Assembly (NCBI GenBank): GCA_016288755.1
Contig: JAEELE010000048.1
Coordinates: 1 to 33,215 of the forward strand
From: Oscillospiraceae bacterium
GTDB taxonomy: Bacteria > Bacillota > Clostridia > Oscillospirales > Ruminococcaceae
Direction of reading: 5' to 3'
Length of the DNA: 33,215 bases
Shown one piece after another: positions 7,514 through 18,300 of this stretch (position 1 is its first letter; every line of letters starts with the position of its first letter). The position numbers were made by a program, and so were the translations under genes. Below the pieces are notes generated by a model, which worked only from the letters and a program-made list of their open reading frames with translations, was not told where the DNA came from and made no database searches.

Positions 7514-8182
7514 TCACCCGCTGACGATCAGACCGTCCGCGATCTCGACGGTGCGGTCACACTGCGCCGCGATCGCCGCATCATGCGTCACGATCACGAC
7601 GGTTTTGCCCTGCTGGTGCAGCGCCTTGAAGACATCCATGATCTCCTGCGCAGTTTTGCTGTCCAGCGCGCCGGTCGGCTCGTCCGCGAGTATCAGAGCC
7701 GGTTCATTGACGATCGCCCGCGCGATCGCGACACGCTGCTTTTGCCCGCCCGAGAGCTTATTCACGGGCTTTCCGGCGTATTCCGCCATGCCGACCGATG
7801 CGAGTGCCTGCATTGCAAGCGCGCGTCTGCCGGCTTTTTTCGTCCGCGCAAATTCCAGCGGGAGCAGCACATTTTCGAGTGCGGTGAAGTCGTTGATCAG
7901 CGCGAAATCCTGCATCACCGTGCCGATCTTCTCATTGCGGATGCGCGCGCGCTTTCGTTCGGAGAGTGCGGTCACATCGGTGCCGTCGAGGGTATAGCTG
8001 CCGCTCTCAGCCCGGTCGATGCACGCGAGAATGTGCAGCAGCGTCGATTTTCCCGCGCCCGACCTGCCGATCACGGCGGTCAGCTCGCCGTCCGCGATCT
8101 CCAGTGAGACGCCCTTCAGCGCTTCAAACGCATTTGCGCGCCTCGGGTGATAGACTTTTTTGATATTTTGCAGTATAATCAT
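7514..8182 (-). CDS. ABC transporter ATP-binding protein (MacB/LolD type)
   Basis: This 222-residue nucleotide-binding subunit has Walker [10 protein letters not shown], the signature [15 protein letters not shown], Walker [14 protein letters not shown] and the H-loop [16 protein letters not shown] is typical of the MacB/LolD/FtsE branch that works with FtsX-type permeases. Such ATPases power mechanotransmission or export of peptides and lipoproteins. The start ATG overlaps the stop of the upstream permease gene as ATGA (8182-8179), so it is the last gene of a three-gene operon with two permeases. The frame is open further upstream, but that part only shadows the permease gene. The substrate is unknown; in Firmicutes such sets often act in peptide-antibiotic resistance or sensing. 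Confidence 0.92.
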   Translation of the reverse strand: MIILQNIKKVYHPRRANAFEALKGVSLEIADGELTAVIGRSGAGKSTLLHILACIDRAESGSYTLDGTDVTALSERKRARIRNEKIGTVMQDFALINDFTALENVLLPLEFARTKKAGRRALAMQALASVGMAEYAGKPVNKLSGGQKQRVAIARAIVNEPALILADEPTGALDSKTAQEIMDVFKALHQQGKTVVIVTHDAAIAAQCDRTVEIADGLIVSG

Positions 8183-9429
8183 AATGCACCTGCCCTTTCG
8201 TTGAGAATCTGCCGCACCGAAGACCGCCGGATCATCAACACCGGCATCAGCATGGCGATCATCAGATAGCCGACCAGCAGTGCCCCGCAGCAGAGAAGCT
8301 CCCATTTGCCGAGGCTGACTGAAATCTGTGCGTGCAGCGGCGACAGCCGGAGGACCGCGTAGGCAATGACCGCCGCCGCGACCGATGCCGCTGCCGTGAC
8401 TGCGGTCTGCATGAGATTGATGCGGATGCAGCGCTGCCACGGCAGACCCGTCAGCGCACAGACCGCGTAATCGCGCAGACGCTGCCTTGTGGAGATCGCC
8501 GCCGCACTGATTGCAGAGACCGCGACCAGAACCGTCAGCATGACGACGATCGGCAGCAGCTTGCGCAACTCAGCATAGAGATAGACGCGGCTGTTCACGT
8601 CAAGCTCGGACAGCTCCCAGAGATGGGACGCACCGTTGACGGTCAGCAGCTGACTGTCGGCTTTGATCTGCTCCGGCGTCACGTCACCGGTATAACGGAT
8701 CAGCGCGGTCCATTGGAGCGTCGGTGCGGTGATCGGCTCGTCCGCGCTGATGCGGCAGAGTTGCTCTTTGGAGAACAGCAGGTAGATATCGCCGGTGCTC
8801 TCCTCATCCGTGCGGTTCCAGTACAGGCGGAAATCGCCGGTGTTTGTGCTCGTCTCGCCGGGGATCATCTCGTCGCTGTCGAGCTCCCCGACGATCTGCA
8901 CGGTCAGCGTCTGCTGCTCTTCTCCGTATGCGTCGAGAAAGCGGACCGCGTTCAGCGTGTCGCCGGTGTGACAGTGGGAATTTGCGGAGACGACCGCCTC
9001 AAGCGTGTCGCTGTCGGGGTCGAAATACCGCCCCGATTGCAGCTTCGGGCTCCAGCGCCGCCAGAAATCCACGTCAAAGGAATAATGCCGGTATGGCTTC
9101 TCCGCCTCCGAGACCGCCCACAGCGTGCCCGTGTTATACGGACCGATCGCCTCGGCGGGCGCGCTCAGATGCTTCGTCAGCGCGTCGGAATCGCAGAATC
9201 GCTCAAATTCGCCTCGCAGATCGCCGAAATGTCCGCCGTCTGCATACTGCACGAGCATGCCGGGGCTTTGGAAGAAATCCGCAAAGGGCGTATAGCGCTG
9301 AAACCGCAGCCGCACTGCACTGACCATCACCGCCGTCACCAGCAGCGCCGCCGCAAGCTGGCACACCGTCAGAATATGCGAATGCCACGACGCGCGCAGC
9401 ATCCGGATCCCGAGCCGCAGATATTTCAT
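8179..9429 (-). CDS. FtsX-like ABC transporter permease
   Basis: This 416-residue permease has an N-terminal membrane segment (HILTVCQLAAALLVTAVMVSA) and a long extracytoplasmic domain (about residues 45-280). Three C-terminal membrane segments follow, including LLPIVVMLTVLVAVSAISAAAIS, AVTAAASVAAAVIAYAVL and LLCCGALLVGYLMIAMLMPVLMI. This is the four-helix MacB/FtsX topology. MKYLRLGIRML is taken as the start because GGGAGGTG sits 6 nt upstream; an ATG 17 codons earlier lies inside the preceding gene. Only 1 nt separates it from the upstream permease gene. The extracytoplasmic domain has no recognisable binding motif. Confidence 0.85.
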   Translation of the reverse strand: MKYLRLGIRMLRASWHSHILTVCQLAAALLVTAVMVSAVRLRFQRYTPFADFFQSPGMLVQYADGGHFGDLRGEFERFCDSDALTKHLSAPAEAIGPYNTGTLWAVSEAEKPYRHYSFDVDFWRRWSPKLQSGRYFDPDSDTLEAVVSANSHCHTGDTLNAVRFLDAYGEEQQTLTVQIVGELDSDEMIPGETSTNTGDFRLYWNRTDEESTGDIYLLFSKEQLCRISADEPITAPTLQWTALIRYTGDVTPEQIKADSQLLTVNGASHLWELSELDVNSRVYLYAELRKLLPIVVMLTVLVAVSAISAAAISTRQRLRDYAVCALTGLPWQRCIRINLMQTAVTAAASVAAAVIAYAVLRLSPLHAQISVSLGKWELLCCGALLVGYLMIAMLMPVLMIRRSSVRQILNERAGAL

Positions 9430-9430
9430 A

Positions 9431-10690
9431 TCAGACACCTCCCTCGCCGCGCAAAGCGGACAAAATCGTTTTCCGGACATGCACAGAGACCGTCACCGTC
9501 ATGATGAGCAGCATCGTGACGAGATACATGCCGAAGAGCGCAAGGTAGATCTGCAGGCTGTAGGCATCCGCCATGTAGGGAAACAGCGCGGAAAAGCATC
9601 GCACCAGCAGCAGCCGGAAGACCGCCAGACCGAGCAGATACACGGGAATCCCGAGCAGCAGGCATTCGCCGACATACATGCGGACGGCGCGCCCCGCCGT
9701 ACAGCCGAGCAGCCGGAAAATGCCGACGGTGCGGCTTCTCCGCTGCAGCAGAAAGCGGTAGAGCATCGCGAAATTTAGTCCGGAGAGCACCGCGATCAGC
9801 GCCGAGATCAGCAGGATATTGCGGTAGAGATAGACGCTCTCGGCATCGGGGAAGGGCAGCTCAGGGAAGCTGAGACGTCCCGGGATCACAGCTTCGGCGG
9901 TGTCGCAGAGGATGTTGTAGGTCTTGCGGTCGATTCTCTCGGAGAAGAACATCGTCAGCCCGTTCATGACCGGCACATATTCGGGGATTGCCGTGAGCGG
10001 CGGCACCGCAATGCCCGGCTGCGACACCGCCCCGACGATCTTGTATTCCGTGCCCCAGAGCGAAACCGTGTCACTGCCCGTCTGGATCGCGCGCAGTTCG
10101 CCGCGGCAGGGGTCGTCGGGCAGGTCTTTCGTCACGACCACATGCGCGCCCGAGGCGTATTCCTCATCGGTGTAAAAGCGCCCCGCCCGCAGCCGGTTGT
10201 GCGGCTTTTTGAGATTATCCTCATAGACCCGGCTGTCAAGAAAGCAGCCCCCGCGGTAGATGAAGTGCAGGTCGCCGTCGAGGGATGCTGCCAGCCAGTC
10301 TGTGGAATTGCCGTTTTCGTCGGTGTAGTCGATCGGGTTTTCCGCGTCGATCGCAGCCCATTCCTCCGGCGTCCGGTCGATGTGATCGGTCAGCCTGCCG
10401 AGACTGAATGTGCAGTAGAAAATGTCGACCCTGTCCGTGACCGACGCGGGCAGCGCCTGCACATAGCTGCGGACATCGCCGCAGGTCAGCGTCTGCCCCT
10501 CCGGGGTATCTGCCTTGATCTCCTTCAATTCGTCGGTCAACTCGGTCAGCTGCACATGGTAGTTCTGCCAGAGCCCGTAGGAGAATTGAAGCAGCAGCGA
10601 CGAGGAGAATACGCAGAGCACCATGACCGCCAGCATGAGCCGCTCTGTGTGCAGCAGCCCGCGCAGACTTCGCAGGATTTGTCTGAACAT
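9431..10690 (-). CDS. FtsX-like ABC transporter permease
   Basis: The first gene of the operon encodes 419 residues with the same plan as its downstream partner. The N-terminal helix is ERLMLAVMVLCVFSSSLLLQFS, and a large extracytoplasmic domain with many acidic and aromatic residues follows. Three C-terminal helices include NILLISALIAVLSGLNFAML and LYLALFGMYLVTMLLIMTVTVS. The intracellular segment RSRTVGIFRLLGCT resembles the coupling region of MacB-type permeases. The start (ATG 10690) has AAAGGAG 8 nt upstream; an earlier in-frame ATG at 10708 would place the ribosome binding site inside the gene. The two different permeases probably form a heterodimer. The gene is divergent from a sigma factor gene across a 173-nt region. 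Confidence 0.85.
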   Translation of the reverse strand: MFRQILRSLRGLLHTERLMLAVMVLCVFSSSLLLQFSYGLWQNYHVQLTELTDELKEIKADTPEGQTLTCGDVRSYVQALPASVTDRVDIFYCTFSLGRLTDHIDRTPEEWAAIDAENPIDYTDENGNSTDWLAASLDGDLHFIYRGGCFLDSRVYEDNLKKPHNRLRAGRFYTDEEYASGAHVVVTKDLPDDPCRGELRAIQTGSDTVSLWGTEYKIVGAVSQPGIAVPPLTAIPEYVPVMNGLTMFFSERIDRKTYNILCDTAEAVIPGRLSFPELPFPDAESVYLYRNILLISALIAVLSGLNFAMLYRFLLQRRSRTVGIFRLLGCTAGRAVRMYVGECLLLGIPVYLLGLAVFRLLLVRCFSALFPYMADAYSLQIYLALFGMYLVTMLLIMTVTVSVHVRKTILSALRGEGGV

Positions 10691-10863
10691 GTGATCCGCT
10701 CCTTTCATGACGGTTTCACATGGAATACGAGCGGCGGCGGGAAATATATGCAGGTGAAGGTGCACAAATCTGTGTCCGGAACTTTGTGCACTATGCCGTG
10801 AATACATCCTGCGGTTTCATTCGTAATCCATATGGTACTTCCAGTGAAGGGAGGGTGCATCCG
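10691..10863. promoter_or_regulatory. divergent control region between ABC operon and sigma factor
   Basis: The region holds an inverted repeat TGCACAAA (10761-10768) / TTTGTGCA (10793-10800). Between the arms is GGAAC (10788-10792), the typical -35 core of ECF-sigma promoters. No good -35/-10 pair for the housekeeping sigma factor was found for either gene. Autoregulation by the sigma factor is plausible but unproven. Confidence 0.4.
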
Positions 10864-11346
10864 TTGCAGAATGACAGAGTTGCCGCGGCATATGAGCAGT
10901 ATGTCAATACCGTGCTGCGCGCCGCATGGCATTACACCGGTAGCCGCGAGACCGCCGAGGACTGCGCGCAGGAGGCTTTCCTCAGGCTGATGCAGCAGGA
11001 CGATTCGATGACCGACGGGCATATTCTCCCGTGGCTGCTGCGCACGGCAGTCAATCTCGCGAAGGATCACCTGAAATCCGCGGAGCATTCCCGCACCGAG
11101 GCGCTCTCCGACCACTTGGACCGCCCCGCAGAGGACAGCCTGTTTTCGGCGGAGCGCACGGTTTACCGCGCACTGCAGAAGATCCCCGAGCACTACCGTC
11201 TTCCGCTGTATCTGCATGTGGTGGAGGGCTACACCGTCCGCGAGACCGCGTCGCTGCTGCATCTGCACTTCGGCACCGCGGCAACGGCGATCCGGCGCGG
11301 CAAAAGGCTGCTGCGCGAAGCATTTGAGGAGGAGGCGCTTGCATGA
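10864..11346 (+). CDS. sigma-70 family RNA polymerase sigma factor (ECF-like)
   Basis: This 160-residue two-domain sigma factor has a region 2 with YEQYVNTVLRAAWHYTGSRETAEDCAQEAFLRLM and WLLRTAVNLAKDHLK. Region 4 has ALQKIPEHYRLPLYLHVVEGYTVRETASLLHLHFGTAATAIRRGKRLLRE, a clear helix-turn-helix. There is no region 1 or 3, which is the ECF pattern. The probable start is TTG 10864, 9 nt after AAGGGAGG; a GTG at 10855 lies too close to that site. The stop overlaps the following gene as ATGA. The downstream product has one membrane helix and probably acts as its anti-sigma factor. The divergent ABC operon is a likely target. Confidence 0.88.
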   Translation: MQNDRVAAAYEQYVNTVLRAAWHYTGSRETAEDCAQEAFLRLMQQDDSMTDGHILPWLLRTAVNLAKDHLKSAEHSRTEALSDHLDRPAEDSLFSAERTVYRALQKIPEHYRLPLYLHVVEGYTVRETASLLHLHFGTAATAIRRGKRLLREAFEEEALA

Positions 11347-12290
11347 AGCATCAGGGAATTGCGCAATACATCCGCACCGTGTCCGACCTGCAGATCAGCG
11401 ACACGGCGCGTGCAGACATGCTGCGGCGGCTCGGCGTCAGCGAAGCGGAATACCCGGAGCCGGTCAGACCGCGCAGAATCAGCTTGTTCGAGACGCTCGT
11501 AAGGCTTGCGGCAGTGTTCTGCATCTGCCTGAGCGTCGGCATCATGGCAGGCATCGCGATCAACGGCATCCGCCGCGCCGGCATGAGCGATACACAGCGC
11601 ACCGAGCAGAGGCTGATGACATATATCGAAACCTACCGCGGCGGCACGATGACCGCGCAGGGTATCGATTCGCTGCTGCTCTTTCAGGAGTGGCGGGAGG
11701 AACAGCTCGACATGCTCCGCAAGGTGCAGTCGCTGGAGCAGAACAGCGCCGAACACGCATCAAGCGGGTTTTCACACTGGAGCTTTGTGCGCTGTGCGGT
11801 CACACAGCAGCAGGTGCTCCGATATTTTCAGCAGTGCGAGACCGAGGAAAAGCCCGTGCGGATGCTGGATTTTGAATTTGACCCGGAGACCCGGGAGCTG
11901 ACGTTTCTGCTGGTGAATACCGCCGATGCGGAGGCGCTCTTTGCAGAACGCGCAGAGATTTCGGCTGAGGGCGAAACAGAATCCTGCGTGCTGATGCAGG
12001 AAAACGGGCTCTGCTGGCTGCGCGAATTTTTCGGCGGCGGGATGCAGCGCAGTGATTCAGGTCAGACGGTGCTTTCCGTCCCGGCACACAGCGCGGCATG
12101 TGTCTCGGTGCAGGTGCCCGAACTGATTTCCGTCACGTCGATGCTGACACAGCTCACGCTTTTTGCCGCCGATGCCCCGGACAATCCGATGCTTTCGCGC
12201 AGCTTCACGGTCACAGAGAATGCCGCGGCGCTCTCAAAGGCAGAGCAGATTCGGCTGCTTGGGCTCGCGCTCGCCGATGCCGACAAATAA
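11343..12290 (+). CDS. putative membrane-bound anti-sigma factor
   Basis: The 315-residue product has a cytoplasmic N-terminal part (about 1-50, with DTARADMLRRLG), one membrane segment (LVRLAAVFCICLSVGIMAGIAI, about 52-74) and an extracytoplasmic domain of about 240 residues. That topology and the 4-nt overlap with the sigma gene are the grounds for the call; no HxxxCxxC zinc anti-sigma motif is visible. The outer part looks like a beta-rich domain (MLDFEFDPETRELTFLLVNTAD, VPAHSAACVSVQVPELISV) and could be the sensor. No family is recognised by sequence. The gene ends just before a shared terminator. Confidence 0.6.
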   Translation: MKHQGIAQYIRTVSDLQISDTARADMLRRLGVSEAEYPEPVRPRRISLFETLVRLAAVFCICLSVGIMAGIAINGIRRAGMSDTQRTEQRLMTYIETYRGGTMTAQGIDSLLLFQEWREEQLDMLRKVQSLEQNSAEHASSGFSHWSFVRCAVTQQQVLRYFQQCETEEKPVRMLDFEFDPETRELTFLLVNTADAEALFAERAEISAEGETESCVLMQENGLCWLREFFGGGMQRSDSGQTVLSVPAHSAACVSVQVPELISVTSMLTQLTLFAADAPDNPMLSRSFTVTENAAALSKAEQIRLLGLALADADK

Positions 12291-12316
12291 GCAGATCATC
12301 CCTCCTGATAAACCAA

Positions 12317-12347
12317 ACCGGCTGCACCTTTGAACGGTACAGCCGGT
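12317..12347. terminator. bidirectional terminator between convergent genes
   Basis: ACCGGCTG-C-ACC (12317-12328) pairs with GGT-A-CAGCCGGT (12336-12347), with a single C-A mismatch and a 7-nt loop. It lies between the anti-sigma gene and the convergent protease gene. T content on the downstream sides is modest (ATTGTTAT on plus, TTTGGTTTAT on minus). Confidence 0.75.
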
Positions 12348-12351
12348 ATTG

Positions 12352-15300
12352 TTATGCATTTGCGAGAAAGCTGAGCAGCCTTTGCAGGTCACGGAAATCG
12401 ACAATGCCGTCGGAATTGAGGTCGGCGTTTTCCGTGCAGATCGACGCGGGCTCCAGATTGTTCTGCTCGGTGATCAGCCTTGCCAGCAGCACCGCATCTG
12501 CGATCGTGCCGGTGCCGTCGCCGTTCAGGTCGCCTGCACCGCCGGAGGCGGCAGCGCCGGATGCCTGCCCGTCGATCTCGTAGGCGAAGCAATAGCGGTC
12601 TGCATACTCCGCGACCGGGCAGTCGGGATAACCGATCACGACCGTATCAGCCGGAACCGAAACAAACAGCCCCTCCGGGTACAGCAGCACCGGAACGCCC
12701 TCGATCTCCGGCTGCAGGCGGATGACCGTCTGCGTCAGGTCGAGCGCATTTGCCTCTGCATAGCGGCGCTCCTTGGAAACACGGTAGGTCACACCGTTTT
12801 CGCGGTCCTCAACATAGGTGATATCGGTCGAGCCGACGTCCTGCAGCGTGCACCGGAAAATCTGGTTCCAGCCGGAAATATCGGTCTTGGAGAAGAGGAA
12901 ATAGCAGGTCTCCCCCGCCTTGATGCTGAATTCGATCTCGCCGATCGGCTTGATAAAGATGCTTTCGGCGAAATGCCCCTCGGAATCGTAGCGCTGAATC
13001 GTCGTCCTGCACATGCAGTTGTAGATCGACAGACGCATCCGGTCGGCGAAGGTGCCCGCAGTGTAGCGGTAGATCAGATAATCGGAATCCTCGTCCTGCT
13101 CCGCGCCGCTGTAGATCGCGTCCAGCACAATCGGATGGGAGCCGAAGGCTTCGAGCTGCGCCAAATCGGCAGCGATGATGTGATATTCGACGTCACAGAT
13201 GCCGAAATAATCGCCCATGCCGATGAAATTCGCAGTTGCCGTGCCGATGTTGACATCGTCGCAGGTGTAGCGCAGTGCGTAGTCAACGCCCTCGGTCAGC
13301 AGCTTTTCGCCGTCGTAGAAGCGCACCGTCGGGCTGATGCGTTCGCCGGTCCACACAGCAGGCTCGGTGACGGCTTCGCAGTCGCTCAGCAGCCGCAGCG
13401 CGGTCTCCAGCGAGAAATGCAGCGTGCCCCATCGACGTAGCCCGTTGAATTTCACCATGATATAGCGCGTCTCTCCGGCAGGCACATGGAAGGAGAGCGA
13501 CTTGGTGCCGGTGCCGTAGGTCTGCTCGAGCATCTCTGCATCGGGTGAGAAGACCCGCAGCACAATGTTCATCACATCCGACGAGGTGAGCGTGTAGTCG
13601 GTGTCGGTCTCCGGTGTGACGCGGTAGACCGCAAGCCGGTCGTCGAGAGTCAGTGCCGCCTCATAGTCGCCGACTCCGATCAGCGGGGGTTCGTCGGGCA
13701 GCACCACCACGATCGGGAATGTGTCGCTGTAGCTGCCGTAGCTGCGGTCGGTCGCACGGAGCGTATAGCGCGCGTCGCCGAACATGATATTGCCGTTGTC
13801 ATCGGGGAAGGTGACCGTGTAATCGACGTCCTGCGACAGCACGGTGCCGTCGTCCGCCGTGACCGTCAGCAGCGGGGTCACCTCGCCGCCGGTATACGGC
13901 ACAGCCTCCGCGGAAACTGTGCAGGCGGAGAGATCATGCGGGATCACGACAGTGATATTCGCGGACGCTGCCACATCGGCAAAGCGTCGCCGCACCTGAA
14001 TGCAGTAGGTGCCGTTCTGCAGGTCGTAATCGTTCTTCGCCTCCTGCGTCAGCACTGTCCATACGCCGGAGCGTTCGTCGACACGGAAGAGCTCGTACTC
14101 GAGCGAGCCGCCGCTGACCTTCTGGTTGAGAATGCGGTAACGCGCGGTCTTTTTGCCCGTCGCACGCGAAGCCACGAAGCAAAGATAGGCAGGCTCCCCC
14201 GCCTTCACGGTCAGATTGACAGGCTCCCCGAGGGTGAGCTCCTGCCCGAGCCCCGCGCGCGAGACCTGCGATATCTGGTATTTCAGCTCGCGCTTGCCCG
14301 CATATTTCCCGATGCCGACCAGCGTCACAGAAGCGCTGCCCGGGCGGTCGTTGTTTGCGTCGATCCGCTCGTAGTCCACATGCTCGACCAGCTCGTATTC
14401 GCCGTCCGTGACCGAAACCTCCGGGTAAAACGGCTTGCCCTGCCAGCTCGCGACGAAATCGCCGTCGACCGATAGGCTCTTGAGTTCCGTCTGCTTGCGC
14501 TGCGAGATCATGAGATTGTACTCCGCGGCAGATTCGGCACCGCAGCGGAAATAATAGGTCTGCCCGGCGGTCAGCGTGACCGAACAGCTGAAATAATTGC
14601 TCAGCACGCGGTTTTCAGAAGTCGCGGAGATCACATCCTCCGGGTCGTCCGGGCGGCTGCTGACCGTGCATGACGGTCGGATATTGACATAGCGCGAGCC
14701 CGTGAGATAGCGCCCCGCACGGTTATAGGAGAGCTGCTCGGCAGCATAGCCGGGCTTTGCTGTGGCGTAGAAATAGTATTTCGCAGTTTCCTGCGGGATA
14801 AAGCGATAGACCGCCGTTTCGGCGGAGCTACGCAGCGAGACCGGAATGACCGTCTCCGCCTGGACCGCCGGATAGGCAATGACCGTACAGGCTGCAAAGC
14901 CGGTGTAATCGCCGATGCCGAACACCGCGACCTCCCGCTGCTGGTTGTGCGGCACGACCTCACAGACATAATCGCGCTCCTTCACGAGTGCTGCACCGTC
15001 CGGGGCTGTCACCGCGATCTGCGGAATGTCAGTATAGATCGGTGTTTGCGGCACATTGAGCCAGCCCGCGTGAATGCGCTTTTCCCCGGTCTGATCTCCG
15101 GCACGCAGCAAAAATGCACCCTGCCAGAGCGGTTCCGCCGTGAAATAACAGGTTCCCGACACCGCTTGCCCGATCAGCGACGCGCTGCCGTCTGCCTGCT
15201 GCCGCAATACAGCTGCGGTCTGTCCGTTTTCGTCGGTCAGGCGACCGGTCACCGGAACAGCACCGGTCACAGAGAGCGCAAGCGGCTCCGAACCGGCTTG

Positions 15301-18300
15301 CACGGTGCAGGTGACCGCCTCAGCCGTGTCACAGAGCAGATACGCACCGGATGCGAGTGCTTCGTGGGTCTCCCCCTCCGTCACCGTCACCGAACACTCT
15401 GCCTGCTCGGTTTTGCCGCTGCTGTCGGTGAGCACACAGCGCCAGACATGCGTCCCGACTGTGCCGGTCGGCACCTCGAAGCCGGAAGCGCCGCCGGAAA
15501 CCGGTTCGCCGTCGCAGAACCACTGATAGGTCAAGCCGACTGCCCCGCCGAGCACCTGCAGCGGCGCATAGCCGTGCTGCGAAATCTCAACGGTCTGTGC
15601 AGAGATACCGAAGAGCAGCGGTTCCTCGCAGATCTGACATGGCGGCAGCGACTCATCGAGCACCGGGCGGTCTTCGGGCGTGCACACGACCCACATGCCC
15701 TCTGCCCAAGCATCCGCAGCGACCGTTTTGCAGGAGGCGGTCAGCACGGCTGAGCGGCAGCCTGTCAGTGCACGCGGCTCGATCGCTTTTGCGTGCTCCG
15801 CAGTCAGCACCGAAATCTGTGCGTCGGCAAATGCCTCCTCGGTCAGCACCGTCACCGCCGGAAAGGAGAGACCGCCTGCCAGTGCGCCCGCAAATGCGCG
15901 GTATTTCAGCGATTTCAGCGAGGAGAATTCATAGGTATCGAGCCCGTTTCCGAAGGGATACCCGAGAAATGCACCCGTCCCGACCGACGTGACCGCTGCG
16001 CAGTTAAGGTCGGAGATCAGGTTGTAGGAGGTTTTTTTCAGTGCAAGCGCGTCATCGGCAACTTGCGTGACGCCCGGCACAGAGAGCAGCCGGAGCCCGG
16101 CGCATCCCGAGAAAACCCCGCGCGGCAGCTCCGTGACCGTCTCCGGGAGCGTGACCGCTGTCAGCGATTTGCAGCCCGCAAAGACAGCCTCGCCGAGCGT
16201 TTCAAGCGCCGGCAGATGCAGCGTCTCGGACCAGACCGTGCACCCGCTGAATGCGGAATTCCCCAGCGCAGTGACCTTCTCCCAGGCACACTGCAGCGTA
16301 TCCAGCGACGCACAGCCCTCCAGCGCAGAATCACCGAAAGCCGTCACATCGGGGGCTGTCAGCCTTTGCAGCGCACTGCAGCCGCTGAAGCAATCCTCGG
16401 GCAGTGCGGAAATGCCGGTCACATCGGCAGAAAGCAGCGAGGCACAGCCCCGGAACGCCCCGACACCGACCGCTTCGAGCCGGTCTGCATGGGTCAGCTT
16501 TGTCAGAGACGGACAGTCTGCAAAGGCGCTGTCCCCGATCTCCGTCAAGCCGGGGGACATGAGCTCCGTCAGATACGGGCACTCCGAAAATGCCGCATCT
16601 GCGACAGTTCTGACTGTTTTCGGCAGTGTGACCGATTCCAGAAACGGATTGCCGCGGAACGCATCCGCACCGATCGCCGTGATCCCCTCGGGCACGGTCA
16701 GCTGCCGCCGCACACCGCAATAGGATGTGACAACGCCGTTTTCGACAGTCAGCGCATCGGGCACATCCTGCCCCTTGATCGAATAGACCGCCTCGGAAAC
16801 CACGCTGTTCACCCAGCCCGCGCGCACTGCAACCGCACGCAGCCGGGTCGTCACAGTGATCTCGATTTCGCCCTGATATCGGATGCCGTTTTCCGCCGAG
16901 GGAATGCTGCCGTCGGTCGTGTAATAGATCGCCGCATCGGGAGTCTCCGTTTCGAGCGTGACCGACTGCACTGCGCCGTAGTTGCCCGGGTCGACCGAAA
17001 AGCCGACCGGCAGGCAGATGCCGTCGTCCCAGCGAAAATCCTTCATGCAGACAAGACCCCATGCGAAATTCCGGTCAAAGCCCTCCGGTCCGAGGTCGAC
17101 CGCATTGACACGCAGCAGCGCTTCGGCTCTGCGCGGGGACATTTCCGGGTCATAGCTGCGCAGCAGTGCACAGCAGGCGGTGACATGCGGGGTCGCCATG
17201 CTCGTGCCGTTCATGCGCTCGGTCACGTCCGCGCCGCCGATCGTGTAGCTCAGAATGCCGACACCGGGCGCGACAACGTCAACCAGATCGCCGAAATTGG
17301 AGAACGCCGCCCGCTTCATATCAGCGCTGACAGCACCGACCGTGATCGCCGTGTCGATGCCGCCGGGGTAATAATATGCCGCGTCGTCGCCGTTGTTGCC
17401 GGCGGCTGCGCAACAGATCACGCCGCGCTCCTCCGCGACGGCAAGCGACTCGATCTCGAGCGGGCTGACGCCGAGTCCGCCGAAGCTCATGCTGAGAATG
17501 CCCGCGCCGTGCTCGATCGCGTACATGATGCCGAGATAGATCTGCTCGTCCGAGGCGCCGCCGACCGCGTCGAACACCTTGACCGGCAGTATTTTGACAT
17601 TCGGGGGCGTCAGCTCGCAGATCGTGCCGGTGCAGTGCGTGCCGTGCCCGAGATCGTCGCTGACCGAATCGTCGCCGGAATTGGAATAGTTGACGCCGCC
17701 CTCGAGAATACGCCCCTCGAACAGTGCAGGCTCCAGGTTAATGCCGGTGTCGATCACCGCGACCGTGACCTCCGGCAGCAGCTCAGCATCCAGATAGGTC
17801 TGGATGAAATCCTCAGTGCCGATGACATCCGCGCCCCATGTCAGATACTCGCCCGATGCGACATCCGAGACCTGCGTATCGAGCTGGATGCGGTGCGACG
17901 GCTGTACAAACTGCACGGCGCTGTCCGTCTGATAGAGCTGATATGCGGCATACGCATCGGCAGGGCTGTCATACTGCAGAATGTGCAGATCACGATAGCC
18001 CGATGCCTCGGATTCCGCACCGTGCGTGTCGATGCTGCCCTTCGCCTTGACGATCAGGCGGGCAGTCTGGAATTCGTTCGTCACAGTCAGCACACCGTCG
18101 GATTCGGTGTAGGTATAGCCGTTTTCTTCGGCTGCAAGCGCAAAGCTGCGGTATGCACCCGCGCTCTGGATGCCGTTTGCCCCTGTTTTTTCGGTCGAAC
18201 CCGTCCGAACCGTCAGCTTCCCGTTCCGCACGGTCAGATCGCCGACGGTACCGTCGGTCAATTCGCCGTCGCGCAGAAGTGTGCCGGACACTTTGTCAAA

